A stretch of DNA of 64,000 nucleotides, taken from the NCBI GenBank assembly GCA_947498785.1, contig CANMLS010000020.1, positions 1 to 64,000 on the forward strand. Reading direction: 5' to 3'. A model generated the notes under the pieces. That model did no database searches. It was given only the letters and a program-made list of their open reading frames with translations, and had not been told where the DNA came from. The position numbers were made by a program, and so were the translations under genes. Of this stretch, positions 18,710-27,384 are shown in pieces. The stretch comes from an uncultured Aquimarina sp. Lineage in GTDB: Bacteria; Bacteroidota; Bacteroidia; Flavobacteriales; Flavobacteriaceae. Each line of letters starts with the position of its first letter. Position 1 is the stretch's first letter.

Positions 18710-19147
18710 GTGTTATTGATACATAAAAATGTACTAATTGAATTTATATCTATCATTATTGATACAATAGATATTGTAGTTATAGATTTTGCTATTTCAA
18801 ATGATGATAATGAGATGATAGCTGAAGTTCTAGCTATCATAGCTATGCATTTTGCTATCTTAGTTGATCATAAAGAGGTGATAGCTGAAGCTCTAGCTGT
18901 CATAGCTATTTATTTTGCTGACATAGCTGATTATAAAGAGGTGATAGCTAAAGCTCTAGCTGTTATTCTTGATCGTATTGAGGTGGTTTTTATCCCTCTT
19001 AGAGGATTTATTCCCCCAAGGGGTTTGCCTCGAATACAAGATACACTTTTTAGAAGCATACTTTGTAAGCTTGCTTCGAGGCTGTTGATTTATAGTTTTA
19101 GTATTGGTTTTTTAAAGATCTCGAGCAATTTTCTGAACCTCATCTAG
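18710..19147 (+). CDS. Doubtful ORF over the tandem repeats
   Basis: A 145-codon frame runs through the 63-bp repeats and gives 21-residue units such as EVIAEALAVIAIYFADIADY. It overlaps the 3' end of the dipeptidase gene by 36 nt. Against real coding: differences between repeat copies are nearly all amino-acid-changing (first and second codon positions) and no ribosome site or signal stands out. In favour: the repeat length is a multiple of three, units keep an alternating hydrophobic/acidic pattern, and a more diverged earlier unit (DIVVIDFAISNDDN) seems to precede them. Unrecognised; possibly noncoding. Confidence 0.25.
   Translation: MLLIHKNVLIEFISIIIDTIDIVVIDFAISNDDNEMIAEVLAIIAMHFAILVDHKEVIAEALAVIAIYFADIADYKEVIAKALAVILDRIEVVFIPLRGFIPPRGLPRIQDTLFRSILCKLASRLLIYSFSIGFLKISSNFLNLI
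18812..18969 (+). repeat. 63-bp direct tandem repeat, about 2.5 copies
   Basis: Copy 1 is 18812-18874, copy 2 is 18875-18937, and copy 3 is partial from 18938. Each starts GAG(A/G)TGATAGCT(G/A)AAG and is dense in TAGCT words. Downstream (19006-19082) are short inverted repeats including GCCTCGAA at 19027-19034 and TTCGAGGC at 19075-19082. Confidence 0.85.
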
Positions 19148-20407
19148 CACTCTAAGTAAGTTACCACTCCATAGTTTTTCGATTTGTTCTTCTGTATATC
19201 CTCGTTTTACGAGTTCTATGGTTACATTAAAAGTTTCAGAAGCATCGCTCCAACCTTCAATTCCGCCGCCACCATCAAAGTCAGAACTAATCCCAACATG
19301 ATCAATTCCGATTTTATTCACCATATAATCAATATGATTTACAAAATCTACAACATCAACCGCAGGAGGGAGGCTACTCATGTTCTTTATTTTATCTCTA
19401 CGTATAGCAGCCATTTTTCCAAGGAAATCATAATATTTTTCCTTTTCTTCTGTAGTCAAAGCAATAATTTCTTTACGTTCTAGCCATTTTACATGCATAG
19501 AGTCTGCAATTTGCTTGCCGATTTCAACTTCAATTTTGTTTCTTTTTTCAAATTTTTCGGTATTGAGATATGAAGTAAAAGCTACAGTTTGTACTACACC
19601 TCCATTTTCTTTTAACCATTGTAGTTGTTCGTCATCAAGATTTCTGCTATGATCACATAGTGCTCTTGCAGAAGAATGTGAAGCTATTATCGGTGCTTTG
19701 GTTAGCTCAATGATCTGTCGCATAGATTCCTTTGAAGGGTGAGAAACATCAATCATGATTCCTTCTTTATTCATTTCGGCAATTACACTTTTACCTAATT
19801 CGCTTAATCCATTATGTAGCCAAATATCATCTGCTTCACCAGTATTAGAATCACATAGTTGACTGTGGCCATTATGAGAAAGAGACATATATCTCGCACC
19901 GAGTTCATAAAATTTCTTTACGTTTTTAATATCTGTACCAATAGGATATCCGTTTTCGATACCTATCATTGCCACCTTTTTGCCATTTTTATGAATTCGT
20001 CGTACATCATCAGAAGTTAGTGCCAATTCAATTTGGTCGGGTGCAATTTCTTTGGTGAGCTTATGTATGGCTTCAAATTTTGACATTGCGATTTCATACG
20101 CTTTTTTATAACCAGAAGTAGTTAGAGAATCCTGACCAGTATACACGATAAACCAGGCAACATCTAATCCTCCTTTTGTCATTTTTGGCAATGTTATTTG
20201 AGAACTAAGATCCTGAGTATAATTTATAGAATCTGTAAAATTCTTTACATTAATATCGCAATGTGTATCTAGTGTAATAACCTTGTCGTGAATTTTTTTT
20301 GCTTTAGCAATGAGTTGATCTTCTGTTGGTTTTTCTGTCATAGTAGTTTCTTGTTTACAGGAAACGAAAAGAAAAATAAAAATGATGAGTGATAAAATTT
20401 GTTTCAT
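19112..20407 (-). CDS. Membrane dipeptidase (peptidase family M19) lipoprotein
   Basis: The 431-residue product starts MKQILSLIIFIFLFVSCKQE, a lipoprotein signal with the lipid-modified Cys at 17. The rest is family M19 (renal dipeptidase): metal ligands in DTHCDI, the glutamate in GIENGYPIG, the histidines in DVSHPS and ASHSSARALCDH, and GISSDFDGGGG. M19 enzymes hydrolyse dipeptides, including D-residue-containing ones, so peptide scavenging or cell-wall turnover at the envelope is plausible. Monocistronic; about 230 nt of AT-rich DNA separates it from the SpoU gene on the same strand. Confidence 0.9.
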   Translation of the reverse strand: MKQILSLIIFIFLFVSCKQETTMTEKPTEDQLIAKAKKIHDKVITLDTHCDINVKNFTDSINYTQDLSSQITLPKMTKGGLDVAWFIVYTGQDSLTTSGYKKAYEIAMSKFEAIHKLTKEIAPDQIELALTSDDVRRIHKNGKKVAMIGIENGYPIGTDIKNVKKFYELGARYMSLSHNGHSQLCDSNTGEADDIWLHNGLSELGKSVIAEMNKEGIMIDVSHPSKESMRQIIELTKAPIIASHSSARALCDHSRNLDDEQLQWLKENGGVVQTVAFTSYLNTEKFEKRNKIEVEIGKQIADSMHVKWLERKEIIALTTEEKEKYYDFLGKMAAIRRDKIKNMSSLPPAVDVVDFVNHIDYMVNKIGIDHVGISSDFDGGGGIEGWSDASETFNVTIELVKRGYTEEQIEKLWSGNLLRVLDEVQKIARDL

Positions 20408-20636
20408 GATATGTGTTGTTGATAAAAGTTTAGTTAACCATAAACATACAAAACAAATTTTAGATAATGATTTGTATGATTAAAGCGGTCTAAAATGATT
20501 TTGAATCGTTTGGTCAATCCATTTTGTAATGCGACGTTAGTTTCTATAAGGAGGGTTTGTTGATGATTTTTTTTAGGACTCCTTGCAGATAGAAAGTAAA
20601 CGATCAAAAAACAGCCTTTAGCAGAATACGTTATAT

Positions 20637-21164
20637 CTAGAGTTTATTAAATATATCCCAAATTACTACTCCGGCACTTACAGATATATTAAGGGAATGC
20701 TTGCTTCCGTATTGAGGGATTTCAATTATAGTATCACTTTTTGTAACAACATCTTGTTGTACGCCCTTTACTTCATTTCCAAAGATAACAGCGTATTTTT
20801 GATTAGGTTCTGGGGTAAAGTTATTTAGTAGTATTGCGTGTTCTGCTTGTTCTATTGAGATGATATTTACGTTTTCTAACTTTAAATCTTCAACCAATTT
20901 CAACGTATCTTCACGATGCTCCCAATCCACGGTTTCTGTTGCTCCCAAAGCTGTTTTTTGAATGTCTTTATGTGGTGGAGTAGCAGTAATGCCGCAGAGA
21001 TATATTTTTTCGATTAAAAAAGCATCAGCAGTTCTAAAAACAGACCCTATATTATTTAAACTTCTAATATTATCTAAAACAACAATTAAGGGTGTTTTTT
21101 CTGAAGCCTTAAACTCTGAAATAGTTTTGCGATCAAGTTCGCTGTTTTTTAGTTTTCTGGACAT
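20637..21164 (-). CDS. SpoU/TrmH family RNA methyltransferase
   Basis: The 175-residue SPOUT-class enzyme shows the three family motifs: motif 1 in SLNNIGSVFRTADAF, motif 2 in AVIFGNEVKGV and motif 3 in IPQYGSKHSLNISVSAGV. It transfers methyl from SAM to the 2'-O of ribose in tRNA or rRNA; the target is not readable. It lacks the N-terminal substrate-binding domain of larger RlmB-type enzymes. Flanked by the M19 gene (same strand) and a divergent lipoprotein gene. Confidence 0.85.
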   Translation of the reverse strand: MSRKLKNSELDRKTISEFKASEKTPLIVVLDNIRSLNNIGSVFRTADAFLIEKIYLCGITATPPHKDIQKTALGATETVDWEHREDTLKLVEDLKLENVNIISIEQAEHAILLNNFTPEPNQKYAVIFGNEVKGVQQDVVTKSDTIIEIPQYGSKHSLNISVSAGVVIWDIFNKL

Positions 21165-21331
21165 ATATAATATTTAGACTGTAAAATTCTATGATTCGAC
21201 TTCAAAAAAAGACTATGGATTTATATCAAAATTCGGTCAAATATACAATTAACTTAATCGAATATAAATTGATGATTCTCTATAGGGTAGTTTGCCATTT
21301 ATCTTTGAGGTATTCAAATAAGATATTTATA

Positions 21332-21997
21332 ATGAAAAGAATAATTAAAATACTGGTGCTTTCTTTGGTAGTATGCTCTTGCAATAATAATACAACAGAT
21401 AACAAAGACAAAAAGCCATCATCAGATATAGAAACGACAACTGTAGTTACTCCAAAAGACGATATAGACAAAGTTGTTGAACAAACCAATCTGAAAAAAG
21501 CAGAAAAAAGAACTGAAATACATATTACAGAACAGCAATGGTCAAGTACGGTTTTGGATTTTCAAAATTGTAAAGCAGTGAGTGAAAAACGCTCTGATTG
21601 TAGGAATAAAATCACCGCATTTATAAGTAAAGTATACAAGTTAAACGAGTTTAGGGATGCCAAAAATGAGTATGTAATTTACGATAGTATTAGACCAATT
21701 ATATCAAAGTCGCAAAAATGGAAGAATTTGGGGTTAGCAACTCATCAACAGAATATAGATGCGGTATTAAAGCACGTAAATGATGGTGGACTTGCTATAG
21801 TAATAGATACCTCAAATACTTATGGTCATGTGGTTGTTATACAGCCCGGAGAAACCAAAAAATCAGGATCTTGGGGGATGAAACTGCCTAATGTGCTTTC
21901 TCTTGCAAATCATAAACCTTCTAAGTCTTTTTGTAATAAATCATTGGCATATGCATTTTCAAAAAGTGATGATTTGCAGGTGTATGTTAGAGAATAA
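21332..21997 (+). CDS. Lipoprotein of unknown function, possible NlpC/P60-like fold
   Basis: An open frame starts at 21191, but the lipoprotein signal MKRIIKILVLSLVVCSCNNN begins at the ATG at 21332, so I use that start (221 residues). After a low-complexity Lys/Asp/Thr linker, a globular region of about 130 residues contains HQQNIDAVLKHVNDGG, TYGHVVVIQPGE, SWGMKLPNVLSLANH and KSFCNKSLAYAF. A histidine in YGHVVVI and a cysteine after it near the C-terminus recall permuted NlpC/P60 or CHAP amidases, but this is appearance only. It precedes a secreted LRR gene on the same strand. Confidence 0.6.
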   Translation: MKRIIKILVLSLVVCSCNNNTTDNKDKKPSSDIETTTVVTPKDDIDKVVEQTNLKKAEKRTEIHITEQQWSSTVLDFQNCKAVSEKRSDCRNKITAFISKVYKLNEFRDAKNEYVIYDSIRPIISKSQKWKNLGLATHQQNIDAVLKHVNDGGLAIVIDTSNTYGHVVVIQPGETKKSGSWGMKLPNVLSLANHKPSKSFCNKSLAYAFSKSDDLQVYVRE

Positions 21998-22059
21998 ATT
22001 AGTGTTTTAATATTGGTAAGGTAGTATACTTATTATGGATACTTAACAAAAATAAAGTA

Positions 22060-23226
22060 ATGAAGAAAATAATAGTGTTGGTAGTTTGCTTTTTTAGCGT
22101 ACTTGGGGTAATAGCTCAGGAAGATAAAGTGTATCATTCTTTAAAAAAAGCCTTACGTAATCCACATAAGGTATATAGGTTAGATTTGTCGGGTAAAAAT
22201 CTCAAAAACCTTCCTGTAACCATAGGACAGTTAACTAACTTAGAGAGACTTAATCTCAAAGGGAATCAATTAACGAGTCTTCCTGTAGAGATAGGGCAAT
22301 TAACCAATTTAGAAACTCTTAATCTTAGAGGGAATCAATTAACGAGTCTTCCTGTAGAAATAGGGCAATTAACCCGATTAAAATCGCTTTATCTTTTAGA
22401 AAATAAACTAACAAGTCTTCCTGAAACAATTGAGAAATTAACTAAATTAAAAAACCTTCACATTAAGGAAAATCGGTTAATAAATTTTCCAATAGCCATA
22501 TGTAAATTAACTCGTTTAGAAATGCTTGATCTTGATGATAATCAACTGATAAATATCCCAGAAGAGATCAGTCAATTAATCAATTTAGAAACATTGTATC
22601 TAAAAGGAAATCAATTAACAGATGTTCCCGAAGTTATAGGGGAGTTGACTAGTTTGAAAAGTTTAAACCTCAGGAAGAATCAATTAACTAATCTTCCTGT
22701 AGAGATAGGTAAATTAATTAATTTAGAAACGCTTTATCTTGGTAAAAATCAATTGAAAAACCTTCCTGTAGAAATAGTAAACCTGGTGAATTTAGGTTTT
22801 CTTACCGTTGCAGAAAATCAATTAACAAGTCTTCCAGATGGAATAGAGAAATTAATTAATATAAATAGTCTTCATCTTAGAGGGAATCAATTGTCTAATT
22901 TTCCCTCAGAAATAGAACAATTAACTAATTTGAGAGCACTCGATCTTAGCAAAAACCAATTGACAAGTATTCCTACAGGAATAGGTAAATTAACTGGATT
23001 AAGATATCTTAATCTTAGAGAAAATCAATTAACAAATCTTCCTGTAACCATAGGAGAATTAACTAATCTGAAAAGACTTTTTCTAGAAAATAATCAACTA
23101 GTATATCTTCCGGTCTCTATAGAAAAGTTGACCAATTTAGTAAAGTTTTCACTTCAAGGAAACAAGTTTTCAGAAGAAGAAAAAGGAGAAATTAAAAAGC
23201 TTGTTCGTGCAGCAAATTTCAATTAG
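22060..23226 (+). CDS. Secreted leucine-rich repeat protein
   Basis: The 388-residue product has a signal peptide (MKKIIVLVVCFFSVLGVIAQ) and then 14 full 23-residue leucine-rich repeats plus a C-terminal cap, with the consensus LxxLxLxxNQLTxLPxxIxxLTN (the SDS22/PxxI-type pattern). It is exported and probably binds a partner through the concave face; no enzyme domain is present. Neighbouring repeats 2 and 3 are nearly identical at the DNA level, with a 69-bp period (22261 against 22330), suggesting recent duplication. The next gene, 23340-23717, is also secreted and on the same strand. Confidence 0.9.
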   Translation: MKKIIVLVVCFFSVLGVIAQEDKVYHSLKKALRNPHKVYRLDLSGKNLKNLPVTIGQLTNLERLNLKGNQLTSLPVEIGQLTNLETLNLRGNQLTSLPVEIGQLTRLKSLYLLENKLTSLPETIEKLTKLKNLHIKENRLINFPIAICKLTRLEMLDLDDNQLINIPEEISQLINLETLYLKGNQLTDVPEVIGELTSLKSLNLRKNQLTNLPVEIGKLINLETLYLGKNQLKNLPVEIVNLVNLGFLTVAENQLTSLPDGIEKLININSLHLRGNQLSNFPSEIEQLTNLRALDLSKNQLTSIPTGIGKLTGLRYLNLRENQLTNLPVTIGELTNLKRLFLENNQLVYLPVSIEKLTNLVKFSLQGNKFSEEEKGEIKKLVRAANFN

Positions 23227-23339
23227 TAGTAGTGTTAAAGCTCATAAATCAGTACGTATATAAAGCCATGCTCTACGAATATTGATGCGTGTTTTAATGA
23301 AGCTGACCATCATTTTATATTTGTTAAAAAATAGTAGAT

Positions 23340-23717
23340 ATGAAACAATTCAAGTTTTTAGTGCTAGTAGCACTAGCATTAGTAAATGTAACAGTAAGTG
23401 CTCAGGAAAAAGAGGGACCACGTCCAGAATTTAAAGAAATATATTTTGTAAATCGTCATAATGAAAGGGTCACAGAATTAAGATTAGAAGACAAATATAT
23501 GTACATGGTGGTAGAAACAGCCAATGCTATAGGACAAAAAGTCACAATAAATTTGGACGAGGAAGATGGTGATTTTATTTATAAAGGAAGATATGTTTCT
23601 GCAAATGATGATATTAAATTGAAAATCAAAAAAAATATTCAAAAGATAAAATTTATAATCTATAACTCTTCACTCAAAAAACATAGAAAACTTAAAGAAA
23701 AAGCAAAGAAAGGGTAA
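23340..23717 (+). CDS. Small secreted basic protein, unknown
   Basis: The 125-residue product starts with a signal peptide (MKQFKFLVLVALALVNVTVSAQ). The mature protein has a beta-rich look (PEFKEIYFVNRHNERVTELRL, KYMYMVVETANAIGQKVTINL) and a lysine-rich C-terminus (KKHRKLKEKAKKG). I do not recognise the family; the pattern recalls immunoglobulin-like or beta-sandwich domains of the type found in Bacteroidota secreted modules. It sits 113 nt after the LRR gene, and a 267-nt gap follows before mutS. Confidence 0.6.
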   Translation: MKQFKFLVLVALALVNVTVSAQEKEGPRPEFKEIYFVNRHNERVTELRLEDKYMYMVVETANAIGQKVTINLDEEDGDFIYKGRYVSANDDIKLKIKKNIQKIKFIIYNSSLKKHRKLKEKAKKG

Positions 23718-23984
23718 TAAAAAATCAAAAAGAGTTCGATTTAAATTTCTTAACTAAACAAAGGAGGAGTAAGAAATTTGGAATTAAAAAATTAACCCTA
23801 TGCCAATGAGAATTAATTTGGATAAAACATAGTATAAATAGGATAGGGATTTATCTTTTATTCTAATACCTGTAAAAACTGTTAGCTTAAAAAATTGTGA
23901 ATAAAATTGAATAACTCCTAATGATGATATTTCAAAAAATATAGAAGAATAGCTACTTTAGCGGTATTCATAAATACTATTCTT

Positions 23985-26612
23985 TTGGCAGCAAAAAACA
24001 ATAAAAAAGTAACCCCATTAATGAAGCAATACAATGCGATAAAGGCTAAATATCCTGACGCATTGTTATTGTTTAGAGTTGGGGATTTTTATGAAACTTT
24101 TGGTAAAGATGCGATCAAAGCAGCTGCTATTCTTAATATTGTTTTAACTAAGAGAGGTAATGGTAGTGAACAAGAAACAGCATTAGCGGGATTTCCTCAT
24201 CATTCTTTAAATACCTATTTGCCCAAATTAGTAAAAGCAGGAGAACGAGTAGCTATTTGTGACCAGTTAGAAGATCCTAAACAAACCAAAACCATTGTAA
24301 AACGAGGGGTGACCGAGTTGGTAACTCCAGGAGTTGCTCTCAATGACGAGGTATTACAAAGCAAAACCAATAATTTTTTATGCGCATTACATTATGGCAA
24401 AAGAGAATTAGGAGTTGCTTTTTTGGATGTCTCAACAGGTGAATTCCTAACAGCACAAGGGGATGCCTCTCATATGGATAAGTTAATGCAAAACTTTAGA
24501 CCAAGTGAGGTTTTGATTAGCAAACCAAAAAAGAAAGATTTTCAGGAGGATTTTGGAAACGATTTTCATACGTTTTTTTTAGAAGATTGGGTTTTTAAGC
24601 CAGACTATGCAGATGAAACTCTAAATAACCATTTCGAAACCAAAACTCTAAAAGGTTTTGGTGTAGATCATTTACAAGAAGGTGTCATTGCTGCAGGAGT
24701 AATTCTTCATTATCTAAGCGAAACTCAACATCATAAACTACAACATATAACAACAATCCAGCGTATTGTAGAAGATCAATACATCTGGATGGATCGATTT
24801 ACCATTCGCAACCTAGAATTGTATAATCCAAATGCGATCAATGCGGTAACTCTTCTAGATGTTATCGATAAAACAATTTCTCCAATGGGAGGGCGTACAT
24901 TGAAGCGTTGGTTAGCCTTGCCACTTAGTCATATTACTGCAATTCAAAAACGTCATGAAGTCGTTCAGTTTTTTCTGGATAACTCGGTGTTACATCAAAA
25001 GATTCAACATCAAATTAAGCAGATTGGAGATATTGAACGATTGATTTCTAAGGTAGCTACCGGAAAAGTGAATCCACGGGAGGTAATTCAACTTAAAAAT
25101 TCTTTAGAAGCTATTGTTCCCATAAAATCTCAAGCTTCTCATAGCGAAAATGAAGCGCTAAAAGTTATAGGAGATACACTTAATGATTGTGAAGTACTTA
25201 GGGATAAGATCAAAGAAACATTAAATGAAGAAGCTCCTGTAAATGTATTGAAAGGAAATACGATTGCCAATGGATATTTGGATGAGCTAGATGAGTTGAG
25301 GTCAATTGCTTATTCTGGAAAAGACTATCTGGATAAAATGCTGGAACGTGAGACCGAAAGTACAGGGATTACATCTTTAAAAATAGCATCAAACAATGTC
25401 TTTGGATATTATATAGAAGTAAGAAATACACATAAGGATAAGGTTCCTGAGACATGGATACGTAAACAAACATTGGTAAACGCAGAGCGATATATCACAG
25501 AAGAACTGAAAGAATATGAAGCCAAAATCCTTGGCGCCGAAGAAAAGATTCTGGCGTTAGAACAACAGTTATTTGGTGAACTGGTCGTTTGGATGCATGA
25601 GTATATCAAACCCGTACAACTTAATGCAACACTAATAGGTCAATTGGATTGTTTGTGCTCTTTTGCTCAATTGGCTCAGGAAAATCAATATGTAAGACCA
25701 TTAATGGACGAATCTTATGATTTGGAAATAAAAAATGGCCGTCACCCAGTTATAGAAAGGCAACTGCCTCCTGGAGAACAGTATATCGCAAATGATGTAA
25801 CGTTGGATAGAGATCATCAACAGATTATCATGATTACAGGTCCCAATATGAGTGGTAAGTCTGCGATCCTGAGACAAACCGCTTTAATTGTACTGTTAGC
25901 GCAGATGGGATGCTTTGTTCCGGCAGAAGAAGCCAGAATAGGAGTAGTGGATAAAATATTTACCAGAGTAGGAGCGAGTGATAATATCTCTATGGGAGAA
26001 TCTACTTTTATGGTGGAGATGAATGAAACTGCAAGTATTCTTAATAACATATCAGATCGCAGCTTGGTGTTGTTAGATGAAATAGGTAGAGGAACCAGTA
26101 CTTATGATGGCATTTCTATTGCGTGGGCAATTAGTGAATTTCTTCATGAATATCCAGCTAGGCCAAAAACGTTGTTTGCTACACATTATCATGAGTTGAA
26201 TGAGATGTGTGAGACATTTGATCGTATCAAAAATTATAATGTATCTGTAAAGGAACTTAAAGATAATGTACTTTTCTTACGTAAATTAGTTCCAGGAGGG
26301 AGTGAGCATAGTTTTGGGATCCATGTAGCAAAGATGGCAGGAATGCCTCAACAAGTCTTACATAGAGCAAACAAGATGCTCAAAAAGCTTGAAAAATCCC
26401 ATAGTAGTGAAGAGTTAACAGATAAAATAAAGGGATTGCAAGAAGAGGATGAATTACAATTAAGTTTCTTTAATCTCGATGATCCATTACTAGAAGAAAT
26501 TAAGGAAGAAATCCTGGATATTGATATAGATACGTTGACTCCTGTAGAGGCATTAATGAAACTTAATGAGATTAAACGCATGCTAACCAGGAAGAAAGCA
26601 TCACAAGTATAA
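23985..26612 (+). CDS. mutS: DNA mismatch repair protein MutS
   Basis: The 875-residue MutS recognises base mismatches. The N-terminal mismatch-binding motif is in GDFYETFG (Phe and Glu contact the mismatch). The C-terminal ATPase has Walker A GPNMSGKS near residue 619, [15 protein letters not shown], and Walker [13 protein letters not shown]. The frame opens at TTG 23985, giving [16 protein letters not shown], the normal family N-terminus; TTG initiation is therefore likely. Upstream, TACTTTAG (near 23953) is a single mismatch from a TAnnTTTG box. No mutL is visible in the window. Confidence 0.95.
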   Translation: MAAKNNKKVTPLMKQYNAIKAKYPDALLLFRVGDFYETFGKDAIKAAAILNIVLTKRGNGSEQETALAGFPHHSLNTYLPKLVKAGERVAICDQLEDPKQTKTIVKRGVTELVTPGVALNDEVLQSKTNNFLCALHYGKRELGVAFLDVSTGEFLTAQGDASHMDKLMQNFRPSEVLISKPKKKDFQEDFGNDFHTFFLEDWVFKPDYADETLNNHFETKTLKGFGVDHLQEGVIAAGVILHYLSETQHHKLQHITTIQRIVEDQYIWMDRFTIRNLELYNPNAINAVTLLDVIDKTISPMGGRTLKRWLALPLSHITAIQKRHEVVQFFLDNSVLHQKIQHQIKQIGDIERLISKVATGKVNPREVIQLKNSLEAIVPIKSQASHSENEALKVIGDTLNDCEVLRDKIKETLNEEAPVNVLKGNTIANGYLDELDELRSIAYSGKDYLDKMLERETESTGITSLKIASNNVFGYYIEVRNTHKDKVPETWIRKQTLVNAERYITEELKEYEAKILGAEEKILALEQQLFGELVVWMHEYIKPVQLNATLIGQLDCLCSFAQLAQENQYVRPLMDESYDLEIKNGRHPVIERQLPPGEQYIANDVTLDRDHQQIIMITGPNMSGKSAILRQTALIVLLAQMGCFVPAEEARIGVVDKIFTRVGASDNISMGESTFMVEMNETASILNNISDRSLVLLDEIGRGTSTYDGISIAWAISEFLHEYPARPKTLFATHYHELNEMCETFDRIKNYNVSVKELKDNVLFLRKLVPGGSEHSFGIHVAKMAGMPQQVLHRANKMLKKLEKSHSSEELTDKIKGLQEEDELQLSFFNLDDPLLEEIKEEILDIDIDTLTPVEALMKLNEIKRMLTRKKASQV

Positions 26613-26706
26613 TTTTTTTTATTCTTTTTTGTAAAAAGACTTTGGTATTACTAGAAATGTTTTAAATTTGCATCCGCAATAACGATTGCGAAGTTCTTAA
26701 AAAACT

Positions 26707-26778
26707 GCGAAAGTAGCTCAGGGGTAGAGCATCACCTTGCCAAGGTGAGGGTCGCGGGTTCAAATCCCGTCTTTCGCT
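26707..26778 (+). tRNA. tRNA-Gly (GCC anticodon)
   Basis: A 72-nt cloverleaf: acceptor GCGAAAG/CTTTCGC, D arm GCTC/GAGC, anticodon stem TCACC/GGTGA with loop TTGCCAA giving anticodon GCC, and T arm GCGGG TTCAAAT CCCGT. No encoded CCA. It lies 95 nt after mutS and 19 nt before tRNA-Leu, so the two are probably co-transcribed. Confidence 0.95.
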
Positions 26779-26797
26779 CTGAGACAATATATACCAT

Positions 26798-26882
26798 GCT
26801 GAAGTGGTGGAATTGGTAGACACGTTGGACTTAAAATCCAATGGCCTGTAAGGCCGTGCGGGTTCAAGTCCCGCCTTCAGTA
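26798..26882 (+). tRNA. tRNA-Leu (UAA anticodon)
   Basis: An 85-nt tRNA with the long variable arm of Leu tRNAs (TGGCCTGTAAGGCCGT). Acceptor GCTGAAG/CTTCAGT (one G-U pair), anticodon stem TTGGA/TCCAA with loop CTTAAAA giving UAA, and T arm GCGGG/CCCGC. No encoded CCA. Confidence 0.95.
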
Positions 26883-26885
26883 CTT

Positions 26886-26932
26886 AACGGGATGATTCTT
26901 ATTTTTAAGAGTCATCCCGTTTTTATTTTTTC
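26886..26932 (+). terminator. Terminator of the tRNA operon
   Basis: AACGGGATGA pairs with TCATCCCGTT (26886-26895 and 26912-26921) followed by a T-rich tail, directly after tRNA-Leu. Confidence 0.85.
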
Positions 26933-27384
26933 TTCTATTTGAGTAAGTAATATTGTGATGAGGTAGATTGCTCGAATTTTCGTCGTAGTATGATACTCCG
27001 CAAGTTGAGGACAGCTTAAAAATATTTTTAATTATTACGAAGCCATTTTTTATTTCGCTTGTTGCAAAAGTTTGACTATACACAATTGCATCGCCGAGTC
27101 TGGTTTGTCCAAAGATACCTATGCGATGATAAATATCACAAACCAACTAAGCTGGAAAATATTTGCATTTTGCTACTATTCTCCAAATACTTTGAAAGCA
27201 TTAGACTCATAATTTTTGGTGACATGATGAACAAATACCTATTCCACCTTTATCTTAGTAAATTATAAGTCCTTTTCTGTGTTTTTATAATTATTCTGTG
27301 TGGGTTCCAAGATAGATGTAGAGTCAGTTTGGATTTCAACAACATCAAGAGTTCATCTTCCTGTAAAATTTTCAAAATCAGATA
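26933..27384. other. Intergenic stretch without a supported gene
   Basis: About 450 nt between the tRNA terminator and the second AsmA-like gene. Frames of about 60-90 codons exist on both strands but one of them runs back through the tRNA terminator and the tRNA-Leu 3' end, and none has a signal or domain feature. I saw no integrase or att-like duplication next to the tRNA. Confidence 0.5.

Noticed and set aside
26877-27146. Minus-strand ORF of 89 codons beside the tRNAs
   Set aside because: It runs through the tRNA terminator and the 3' end of tRNA-Leu, so it is not plausible coding sequence.
26707-27384. tRNA-adjacent integration site or island
   Set aside because: No integrase, phage gene or duplicated tRNA end was seen downstream.
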